From: Hyphomonadaceae bacterium JAD_PAG50586_4
Lineage (GTDB): Bacteria > Pseudomonadota > Alphaproteobacteria > Caulobacterales > Aquidulcibacteraceae
Assembly (NCBI GenBank): GCA_023242925.1
Contig: CP096134.1
Location: 2,003,501 to 2,067,500, forward strand
Reading direction: 5' to 3'
DNA: 64,000 nt
Of the stretch, positions 1 to 8,000 are shown piece after piece. A program made the translations under genes and the position numbers. The notes under the pieces were generated by a model, which was not told the DNA's origin, ran no database searches, and saw nothing but the letters and a program-made list of their open reading frames with translations. Within the stretch, counting starts at the first letter, position 1, and each line of letters starts with the position of its first letter.

Positions 1-2
1 TG

Positions 3-860
3 CCAATGGCGAAGGGTCAGATGGCGCTCTACGGCGTAGTCAAGAGCGAGTTTGTGAGGCACGCAAGCGCGTTGCGCACGGATTCGCGCGTGGACCTGCA
101 GTCAGCCAAGCGGACCATCATGCGGCTTCTGCAATTGTCAGCAAACCCGCTGCTCGCGCTGAAGGGGATAGCAGCTGAAGCTGCTTATTTCGATCAAGGC
201 ATTTTGGAACAGGTAGTCGCCGAGGGCGCTTCGACGAAGATGCGGGCGGTCGCGGACTTCGCGCGTGAGCTTGCCGCTCAAGATCGCAAATCCGTGATCT
301 GGACTATCTTCACCGATACCATCCTCCAAATGGAGCGTCTGCTCGCCGATCTCAATCCAGTGACGATTTACGGCGCGACGCCGACGGGCGAGCCGAGCGA
401 TCCTCAATCGCGCGAGGGCAAACTCGCTCGCTTTCATGCCGACCCTGCTTGCAAGGTCCTGATCGCAAATCCCGCCGCCGCTGGTGAAGGGATCAGCCTG
501 CACAAAGTCTGTCACGATGCGATCTATCTCGACCGCAGCTATGTCAGCACGCACTATCTGCAGTCGATCGACCGTATCCATCGGCTCGGCCTGCCCGAGG
601 GCGTCGAAACCAATATTTGGATATACCAGACCATGGCGCCTGCTGGTTTGGGCTGCATCGATCATTCGGTAAGTCGCCGTCTGGCGCACAAGCTCAGAGC
701 GTTGCAGCTGTTGCTGGACGATGAAGATCTGCACGATTTGGCTCTTGATGAGGAAAACGCGGACGATCCCATCGCATGGGACATCGATCTTGAAGACGTT
801 CGCGATCTCGTCGAAGAACTCGAGGGCAGGGCTGTCTGGGTGGAAGAGGAAGCGGGCTGA
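3..860 (+). CDS. SNF2-type helicase, C-terminal part (cut by window edge)
   Basis: C-terminal portion of a superfamily 2 (SNF2-like) helicase/translocase; the frame is open at the left edge, so the N-terminal ATPase lobe lies outside. Visible is the second RecA-like lobe: KSVIWTIF, then YGATPTG, a motif V-like stretch (VLIANPAAAGEGISLH) and a motif VI-like QSIDRIHRLG with the expected arginines. A tail of about 80 residues rich in Asp and Glu follows. The stop overlaps the start of the next gene by one base (TGATG), so the two are probably translationally coupled and act together on DNA, as in helicase plus nuclease-like defence pairs. The exact system cannot be named because upstream genes are missing. 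Confidence 0.8.
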   Translation, partial: PMAKGQMALYGVVKSEFVRHASALRTDSRVDLQSAKRTIMRLLQLSANPLLALKGIAAEAAYFDQGILEQVVAEGASTKMRAVADFARELAAQDRKSVIWTIFTDTILQMERLLADLNPVTIYGATPTGEPSDPQSREGKLARFHADPACKVLIANPAAAGEGISLHKVCHDAIYLDRSYVSTHYLQSIDRIHRLGLPEGVETNIWIYQTMAPAGLGCIDHSVSRRLAHKLRALQLLLDDEDLHDLALDEENADDPIAWDIDLEDVRDLVEELEGRAVWVEEEAG

Positions 861-1699
861 TGCTCGCGCCGAGCAGGCATTTCTCCGTCAGTGCGTTCAC
901 CGCCGTCGAACTCATTCGTGCGTACAAGACGACATACAACGTCGACGCCGTGGCGGCGGCAAGCGCTCTCAATCGGCTCGACGCGTCATTTGCTGCAGCC
1001 GACGTCGAGGCGGGCCTCTCGCTCGACCAATTGCTGCCTGCCGACATCGATTTCGTAGACACCGTCGCCTCACTGCGGCGCGCGATCTGTTTTTTGATCG
1101 AGCATCATCGACCGCACTGGCGGCCCTACTGTGCCAGTGGCCGGCGCGCTCTCCTCGAGGCGCTTTCGTTGTCGGAGCTCCAGCTCTTCGACAATGCGGC
1201 GCTCACTGCGACCATTCCGTGCTTGGAAGCGCTCGAATGGTGGTATCGCCTACAAGCGCTTGTGCGCGGGCTCGAAAACTCGGCCAAGTCGCTGCAAGGC
1301 GGGAAAGCCGAAATCCTCACGCTCATGTACGAGCGTGAGCGGCTTCAGGCATTGGGTATCGGTCTGGAGCCGGAGTGGGTTGGTTTCGAAACTTTTGGCG
1401 TAGGCTATGATGTGCGTTCCTACGATCCCGGACCTTATGGACCTGTAGCGCGTCTCATCGAGGTGAAGTCGTCAAAGCGAAACCCGCCCCGAATGATTCT
1501 GACCCGAGGGGAATGGGACGCCGCGAAAAAATATGGCGACAGCTTTGTCTTTCACTTGTGGCGTTTGCCGAAAGAGGAGCGCGTAGAATATTCGGTCGCG
1601 GAGATCGCTGCGCACGTCCCCGATGACAGCGGGCAGGGGCGATGGAGCTTCTTGGAAATCGTTTTCGCATCGACTGCGCCAAACGAGACGATACCTTAG
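860..1699 (+). CDS. DUF3883 domain protein (predicted nuclease-like)
   Basis: 279 residues. The C-terminal half carries the DUF3883 signature: GVGYDVRSYD, then ARLIEVKSSK at about residues 197-206, then LTRGEWDAAKKYGDSFVFHLW. The D..(I)EVK pattern resembles the PD-(D/E)xK core, and DUF3883 is often coupled to helicases or methylases in restriction and defence loci. The N-terminal ~180 residues are helical with no recognised domain. The start overlaps the helicase stop by one base. A decayed second member of the same family lies at 21.8-22.1 kb. Family assignment is firm; nuclease activity is inferred. Confidence 0.75.
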   Translation: MLAPSRHFSVSAFTAVELIRAYKTTYNVDAVAAASALNRLDASFAAADVEAGLSLDQLLPADIDFVDTVASLRRAICFLIEHHRPHWRPYCASGRRALLEALSLSELQLFDNAALTATIPCLEALEWWYRLQALVRGLENSAKSLQGGKAEILTLMYERERLQALGIGLEPEWVGFETFGVGYDVRSYDPGPYGPVARLIEVKSSKRNPPRMILTRGEWDAAKKYGDSFVFHLWRLPKEERVEYSVAEIAAHVPDDSGQGRWSFLEIVFASTAPNETIP

Positions 1700-1871
1700 G
1701 AAGCGCAACCAAGCATGTCATGAGCCGCCAATTGAAGGTTCGAGTCCTGCCGGGGTTACCACTCAATCATCGCCGGAAACGCGCGCTTCGTGGCCATAAA
1801 ATCGGAGAGGGTAAAGGAAGCTCCGCTCGACATCAGCGCACTCTATCCGCAAACGCCACCCCGCGTCGCCG

Positions 1872-1970
1872 CATCAGCGATCGAAGCCCGTCAGGGCCGA
1901 GACGCAACGCGGCTCGGTCGCGCAGCGCGACGAGAGCGCGGCCCGCGCGCTGAGCGCGGGCGACGCCCAA
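1872..1970. repeat. Dispersed palindromic repeat, copy A
   Basis: About 100 bp of nested inverted repeats. It shares with copies B (15714-15812), C (32643-32742) and D (36911-36951) the blocks TCAGCGATCG, GGGCCGAGA, GCTCGGTCGC, GCGAC(A)AGAGCGCGG and GCGGGCGACGCCCAA. Several short stems (CCGAG/CTCGG, GTCGC/GCGAC, GCGCGGGC/GCCCGCGC) predict a strongly folded transcript. It sits in the noncoding space after the DUF3883 gene. No coding capacity or IS feature is seen. Confidence 0.7.
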
Positions 1971-2029
1971 AATAAATCTCCGCCCCATTGCCAATCCCAC
2001 CCCACCCATTCGTCTTTCCTCAAGACGAC

Positions 2030-2393
2030 ATGCGCCCAATCTCTCTCACCCGCTCAGAGCTCCACGCCCTCATCTGGTCGAAGCCCCTTAACAAGCTCGC
2101 CCCTGAACTGGGCCTCACCGATGTGGGCTTAAAGAAGCTCTGCAAGCGCCATCACATCCCAACCCCGCCGCAGGTTCTTCGCGACCGAGAAGGCGAGGGG
2201 CACGGAGCTGCCCGCCATCATGGTGCGCGAGGGACAGCTTGCGCTTGGTGCTGATTGCGGTCCCCTCAAGTTCGCACCTGTCGTTATCGCCGAGCCGAAG
2301 GTGCCGGCGTCGCGACGCGCGACGATATCAGAGCAGAGTGCGCTCGAGACCGAGGCGTCTGGCGTTACTTGTCTTGTACCAATTGTGTAGCGA
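2030..2393 (+). pseudogene. Remnant of an HTH-like protein
   Basis: Residues MRPISLTRSELHALIWSKPL, then KLAPELGLTDVGLKKLC and HHIPTPP match the conserved N-terminal module of a widespread helix-turn-helix-like family (pattern ELY..VW..P...LA...G.SDVGL.K.C....IP.PP). After PTPP the frame breaks; the +1 frame continues as FFATEKARGTELPAIMVREG and runs to a stop at 2393. Full-length members are longer, so this is a frameshifted and probably truncated copy. Bases 2033-2055 are identical to the sequence directly after repeat copy D (36945-36967). Confidence 0.5.
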
Positions 2394-2485
2394 CTATTTC
2401 ACTCAGATGCATCTGCGCTCCTCACTATTGTGAGCGCCCTTAATCGCGACTAGCGTTTTGGCGGGGCGTAAAGGGGAGGGAAGCA

Positions 2486-2902
2486 GTGGCGGAAGTCCGC
2501 CCATACGCGTTTGTTTCCCATGCGAGCGCAGACAATGCGCGGCTTCGTCCTGTTTTGATGGCGTTGCTCAGAGCGGGCGTGCCGCTTTGGTTTGATAAGC
2601 CCAATCATCCAGATATTCGCGTCGACGATGACAGTTTTGCCGGCTTCATCAATGGCGGTCGGACCTGGGCTGGTGCAATCGACGATCACGCCCTGCCAAA
2701 TTCATCGGCGTTTTTGATCTTTCCGTCGAACGCTTGCCTCGAAAGTAAGCCGTGCTGGCATGAAGTCATGTGCGCCATGTCGAGGTGGCGCAACACAGGT
2801 CAGCGTTACTTCATTGCGCCGCTCTTTCTGGAGCAGGAGGCGCTAAAGCAAATGCATGACGATGTGGATTCTATCAAGGCTATCCGACCCACACGCACAT
2901 GA
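2486..2902 (+). CDS. TIR-domain protein
   Basis: 138 residues from a GTG start with a good Shine-Dalgarno (GGGAGGGA, 2473-2480). The fold is TIR-like: RPYAFVSHASADNARLRPVL (strand A/helix A), GVPLWFDKP (strand B), then SSAFLIFPSNACLESKPCWHE (strand C and the alpha-C Cys/Trp/Glu region; Glu is the usual NADase catalytic residue) and RYFIAPLFLE. TIR domains act as NAD-cleaving effectors or signalling adaptors in bacterial immunity. The stop overlaps the next start (ATGA). A one-base deletion around 2872-2877 would fuse the two into one protein (reading IQGYPTHTHMTSDSW across the joint), so this may be the front of a longer TIR protein. Confidence 0.7.
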   Translation: MAEVRPYAFVSHASADNARLRPVLMALLRAGVPLWFDKPNHPDIRVDDDSFAGFINGGRTWAGAIDDHALPNSSAFLIFPSNACLESKPCWHEVMCAMSRWRNTGQRYFIAPLFLEQEALKQMHDDVDSIKAIRPTRT

Positions 2903-3957
2903 CGAGCGATAGTTGGGCGCTGACGCCGGACGGGGAAATCGAAGTCGGCCGGTTGGCTGAAGAATTGTTGAGGCGGTTCAAAGAATTTGAAGCGGAGCCG
3001 TTGACGCAATTGCGCGCGGGGTCGCGTCTTAAGGGCGACGACGCGCTTTTGGTGGATCGCCGAGAGCAGAGCGAAGGCGCGCTTTTGGCGCTGAGCGACC
3101 AGCAGATCGGTGCGCGGCGCCACGCTTTGATGTTGGCTTATGGGTTGGAAGATGAAGAGCCGCGCAGCTTTGGGCGCGTGACCTTGCCTCGGCGTGTGCT
3201 GGCGCGCGCAGATGTCGCCAAACAGGGCTCGGCGAGCGCGCGTCCGCTTGAGATTGATTGGCCGACGGCGGTGGCCAAAAACGCGCGTGACTTTGCTGTG
3301 CTGATGACGAGCGCGCTCGCTAAGGAATTGCAGGGCGCCAAGCGGGGGCGAGGCGAACTCAGTACTCTGACTTTGGCTGAGACCCTCAACAAAGAGGGCA
3401 TTGCGCGCATTGCGCTGGCCCAATTGCCGCCGGCGGCCAAATCGTTTGGCGAGTATCTAAATGCGATCAAGCATTGGTGCGCGTTCTGGGACGAATTTCC
3501 GTTTGATGAGGCCATGGTCGACGGCCAAGCGACCTTCATTCCCGTTTTGGAAATTGCTTTCGTGCGAGAAGCCGAGCGGGTTCGCGAACTGACGATGAAG
3601 ATCCGCGCCGCCAAGGACGGAACAATTCGCCGAGGGCTGCGCGCCAAGATTTCAGAAGTTCGGCGTCGCGCGGGGTTTGAACGTCGCTTGCGCAAATGGC
3701 TGGCCAAACAGGAGAACGCGCGTCGATTGACACGCGCGCAGACAAAAGTGCGTTTGGTGGTTTTGCCGGAATTGGGCTCCATCCGCGCTGATCATGTGGA
3801 GCATTGGCTCGACAACGATGCGGATGTGTTCGGCGAATGGGATCTGACCGCCCGCATGACGCTCAAAGAGAATTTGAAGCAGGCTTTCGTCGACGCGGAG
3901 GAATTGCCGATGCGTGATTGGGCTGAGCGCGCCCGACCTTTGCTGAAACAAAATTAG
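2899..3957 (+). CDS. Uncharacterised partner (or C-terminal part) of the TIR protein
   Basis: 352 residues with no catalytic motif that I recognise. The first 40 residues (MTSDSWALTPDGEIEVGRLA) read like the end of a TIR domain. The middle is helical and Arg/Lys-rich with a possible coiled coil at about residues 215-280. The end (LGSIRADHVEHWLDNDADVF) resembles the C-terminal region of inactive-STAND type partner domains, but I cannot prove it. It starts inside the stop of the TIR gene and ends three bases before the MoxR gene, so it belongs to the same operon. Function unknown; signal transfer between TIR effector and ATPase is an inference. Confidence 0.6.
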   Translation: MTSDSWALTPDGEIEVGRLAEELLRRFKEFEAEPLTQLRAGSRLKGDDALLVDRREQSEGALLALSDQQIGARRHALMLAYGLEDEEPRSFGRVTLPRRVLARADVAKQGSASARPLEIDWPTAVAKNARDFAVLMTSALAKELQGAKRGRGELSTLTLAETLNKEGIARIALAQLPPAAKSFGEYLNAIKHWCAFWDEFPFDEAMVDGQATFIPVLEIAFVREAERVRELTMKIRAAKDGTIRRGLRAKISEVRRRAGFERRLRKWLAKQENARRLTRAQTKVRLVVLPELGSIRADHVEHWLDNDADVFGEWDLTARMTLKENLKQAFVDAEELPMRDWAERARPLLKQN

Positions 3958-3960
3958 AAA

Positions 3961-4632
3961 GTGGGATTTGGGGGAATGGTGGACTTTTTCAAAGGCGACG
4001 GCCGCGAGGCCGCCCAAGAAATCGCGATCCGCACCGAGGCTTTGCCGGACGACGCGTTTCGGGTGCTAAAGGACCCGGCCGGATATCGTGCTGCCGCCGA
4101 TACGGTGCGCGCGGTCAATGTGGCGCTCGCTCTGAAGATCCCATTGCTGGTGGGCGGCGAGCCAGGCGCGGGCAAGACTTTGCTCGGCGGGGCCGTCGCG
4201 CGTGAATTGGGCAAGGTGGGCCCGCTCACTTACGTCGTGAAGTCTACGACCCAGGCGCGCGATCTCTTCTACACGTTCGATGCGGTGCGTTATTTTCAGT
4301 CAAAGCCGCGTGAGGGGCGCGAACCTGCGCCGCGCGATTATATCGAATATCAAGCCATGGGCGTCGCCATCCTTTTGGCCCTGCCGTTAGAGAAACGGCG
4401 TCCATTTCTGGCCGCGGATATTTTTGACGAGGGGCGTGACAGCGAATTGACGCCCGAGACGGCGCGCATGCGGAGTCTTTTGCGTTCGCAAAGCCAGCGT
4501 CAATGCGTGGTGGTGATCGACGAGATAGATAAAGCGCCGCGCGATCTGCCCAATGATATTCTGGATGAACTCGACGGCATGCGGTTCCGCGTGCCGGAAT
4601 TGGGGGCTCGAGACGCCGGCGGTTCCGTTTGA
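3961..4632 (+). CDS. MoxR-family AAA+ ATPase, N-terminal part (frame break at ~4602-4606)
   Basis: Most of the AAA+ module of a MoxR-type ATPase: Walker A LVGGEPGAGKT (about residues 62-72), Walker B CVVVIDEIDKAP (about 180-191) and an arginine-containing MRSLLRSQ helix. The frame stops shortly after MRFRVPELG. The protein continues in the +1 frame (4553-5035). Removing one G from the GGGGG run at 4602-4606 joins both parts into a normal 357-residue MoxR. MoxR proteins usually remodel partners with a vWA domain; here the next gene encodes such a candidate. The shift is either a sequence error or a genuine knockout. Confidence 0.8.
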   Translation: MGFGGMVDFFKGDGREAAQEIAIRTEALPDDAFRVLKDPAGYRAAADTVRAVNVALALKIPLLVGGEPGAGKTLLGGAVARELGKVGPLTYVVKSTTQARDLFYTFDAVRYFQSKPREGREPAPRDYIEYQAMGVAILLALPLEKRRPFLAADIFDEGRDSELTPETARMRSLLRSQSQRQCVVVIDEIDKAPRDLPNDILDELDGMRFRVPELGARDAGGSV

Positions 4633-5035
4633 CTTTCGGCCCATCGTTTTCATCACGACGAATTCGGAACGCCAATTGCCGGACGCGTTTTTGCGCCGCT
4701 GTGCGTTTCTTTACATTGATTATCCCAAGGGCGGAGAGCTTGAGGCGATTGTCGCATCTCGTTTGCGCGGGGTTTTCGAAGCAGGTTCGCCGCTTTTGCG
4801 CGACGTCGTCGGCTTCTACGAGCATGTGCGCGCGGAAGGACGTCTCAACAAGGCGCCTGGCACTGCGGAATTGTTGCAATTCCTGCAGGCCGCACGTGTC
4901 AATGGCGCCGATCCCAGGCGCTCCATCGCACAACAGCGCGAGGCCATTCTGCGCGGCGTGCAATTGCTGGCGAAGATGAACCACGACATTGGCCCGCTTG
5001 AATCGGCTCTAAAGAGCTGGACTGGAAATGGCTGA
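4553..5035 (+). CDS. MoxR-family ATPase, C-terminal part
   Basis: Continuation of the gene at 3961-4632 after the one-base frame break. It carries FRPIVFITTNSERQLPDAF (sensor 1, TTN) and LRRCAFLYIDYP, the typical arginine-finger and sensor 2 region of MoxR proteins, followed by the helical lid (KAPGTAELLQFLQAARVNG). It overlaps the start of the giant propeller-TIR gene by eight bases. The meaningful sequence begins at about 4607; the upstream part of this open frame is noncoding. Confidence 0.75.
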   Translation: MIFWMNSTACGSACRNWGLETPAVPFDFRPIVFITTNSERQLPDAFLRRCAFLYIDYPKGGELEAIVASRLRGVFEAGSPLLRDVVGFYEHVRAEGRLNKAPGTAELLQFLQAARVNGADPRRSIAQQREAILRGVQLLAKMNHDIGPLESALKSWTGNG

Positions 5036-8000
5036 GGAAGCGGAGCATCGCTTCAACGTCGCTGGGTTGGATGATCTCTTCCGCTATCTGGCGAGCGCGG
5101 GCTTCAAGGTGGGCCCAGCAGGACGGACGCGTGCGGCCGCGCTCATCACTGAGTTTGTTGCGCGCGATGCGCTGCCGCTCGACGGTCATGACTTGGCGCT
5201 TTGGCTGCAGCCGATTTTTGTAACAGCGCCGGACGAACGGGCGCGCTTTGTGTCGACGGTGGAAGCCTGGGAGCAGGGGGCGCAGAGGATCGACGCGCCC
5301 GATATAGAGCCCGCGCAACCGCCTTTGGCGCGTAGAGCTGAGCCAAGCTATGAGCAATCAGAATTCAAATTGGCGTTCTGGCGCCGGATCCCGCGCGCCG
5401 CCTGGATAGGGCTGGCGCTTGTCGCGATCGGCGTATCTCTCGCGGCCGCGCCGCCCGTGCGCACGCGGGCGGCCGCATTGTGGGAAAGCTATATTGCTTG
5501 GCTATCGCCGGCGCCGCAGACGCCAAGCTCAGAGGCGCCCGCGCCCGCAGAGAGAGCGGCATCGACGCCTGAATTTGCCGCGACTACACCCGAGGCCAGC
5601 GGACTTGGCGACGCGCCAGACGTGCAGAGCGGCCAAGATGCGCTGATCGGGGCGATCGTCAGGAGCGCTGCGCGCTACGACTTCGCACCGACTCTGGAAG
5701 AATTGTACGTGTCGATGCCGAACGATGGTTCGGTCGTGTTGCCTGGCAATGTGCGCGATGTTGCAAGGACGCTTGGCGTTCCGCCAGACCGTCCTGTGCC
5801 CCTCTATCGTGCAGATTTTGCGCTTCGGCTGCTGGAAGCGATGGCGCCGGGAACGGTGCAGGCTGCGCGCGATCAAGCCGTCGCCGCAGGCCTTGGTCAG
5901 GCGCTGGTAATCGCCATGCTTGGCATGTCGCCGTCTGCGCTCTTGGCGAACGAGGCGAACGCCTCCCCAGGCGCCGAACTCTCGGCGCGCGTCTCAAGGG
6001 ATGGCGCCATTATGGCGTTGGTTTCGCCCGCAACCAGATCGCCGTTGATTGGCGAAGGCGCGGATGCGATCGCGGTGGCGCTTGATGGGCGCATCCTCCA
6101 GACGAGCGCTGTTGGCACGCCGCGCCTTTCCGACAGCGCGGGACGGCTCATTCGAACTTTCGACGGCGCAGGTCAAAGTGTCGGCGCAATCGCCATGCGC
6201 CGCGATGGTCTGTCAGCGCTCATCTCAAGCGGGTCTGGAATTATATGGCGCGTCTCAGACGGCGCGCGTTTGGCGGAATTGTCGGGCGGCGACGACAGTT
6301 TGCATGCAGCAGCCTACAGCGTCGACGGCGCGCTCATCGCGACGGGTTGGAGTTCAGGCGCGATACGCATTTGGGACGCTGCGAGTGGGTCGCTTTTGAC
6401 GACGTATCAGGGCAGCGACGAGGGCATCGTCAGCGTCGCCATCGACAGCGAGAATATGAAGGTGGCCGCAGGCAGCCGAGACGGCCGGGTGGCGATCTGG
6501 GATCTTGCGACCAACGCTTTGATCAATGAAGCCACGGTGCATCCCGTCTTCGTCAGTTCCATCGCCTTTAGCCCCGATGGCGAACGGTTATTAACGACGT
6601 CATTGGAGGGCGATTTCGCGCTCCTCGATAGCGCCGGCGCGGTGATTACACAGCTAGCGCTGAACGCAGATCAATTGTCCGCCGGCGCCTTCAGCCGAGA
6701 CGGCGATATCGTCGCTCTCGTCACCAACACGGGCCTCGTCATTTTTGTCGACGGCCGCAATGGCGGCGCGCTTTCGCGATTTCAGGGGCCGGATGCAGAG
6801 GCGTGGGACATTGAGTTTGACCCTGCGGGCGGGGGCGTCGTGGTCGCTGCAAGCTCAGGTATATTTCGCTATCAGCCTATAATCGCGATTGCCGGACCCA
6901 TAGCCCAGGAGATGAATGGAAGGGCGCTCACGAGCGCCGAGCTTGGGGCGCGTGTGCGTCGCGCATTGTCGCTCCCCAGTCCCGATGAGGCCCCACCTGG
7001 CGGTCTTGGCTACAGCGACGAAAATATCGCGCGCGCCTGGGCGCTTGTGTCATTCGACGCGGGTCTTCCGCTCAACATTGCTGATCCGCCGTGGCCCACG
7101 AGTGCTGAGCAACGGCGCGCGCCTATATGGGGTGCGCAGACGCCATGGATTGCGGCAGGCATTGTCGCCTTTGGCGCGCTCGTCTTGTGGCTTTGGTCGG
7201 CCCTCAACACACGTGGCTTCTTAGCGCGGCGTATGCCCGATGACCCGGGCAGGATTACCGATCTGGCGGCCGAGGATCGGGCGAGCGCGCAGCGTGCAGA
7301 GCTTGGACTTCGCATTGCGGCACGTCGCATGTTGGAGCGGCGTGAAGGCTTGCGCCAAATGGATATGGCGGCTTCCGTCGAGGCGACGGCGCGCGCGGGT
7401 GGATTCTTCACGCCGGTCTCGCGCGCCCATCGTCAAATTCCGGAATATCTCTTCTTGATCGACAGTCGTTCGCGTTCCGATCACGATGCGCGCCGTGCGT
7501 TGGACTATGTCGAGCGTCTGCGCGGCGAGAATGTAAAGGCCGATTTCTTTTATTTTGAAGGCGCGCCCGATCGCGTGCGCGAGGACATCGGCATGCCGCT
7601 CGTGCCGATTGAAACGATCACCTCCCAATACGCGACGCGCCGGCTCATCATTGTAGGTGACGCCGCCTTGATGCTCGAACGCGACGGCGGCGTCGGCCGC
7701 TGGGCCGATAGTGTCCGTGTTTGGGAGGACCGGGCGCTGATGACGACGGTGCCGGCGGATGAATGGGGCGAAGAAGAAGAGAAGCTGGCGACCGCTCTGG
7801 ATCTCTTGGTGCGCCCCTTGTCGAGTGCGGCTTTGAGTGAGCTTCCAGGCGCTTTGCGTCGCGATGGGGATCGTGTGCGGATTGCACGCAGCGACGAGAT
7901 GGATGCGCGCCCCTTGCCCGGCGATTTGCGTGAGGCTGGCCACGTCTGGACATTGGAGACAGAGCCCCAAGCGTCGCGCGTTGACGCCATGATGGGCGAG

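Noticed and set aside
1..860. Naming the helicase as DrmD or another specific defence helicase
   Set aside because: Only the C-terminal lobe is present, and methylase, DrmA/B/C or other marker genes are not visible.
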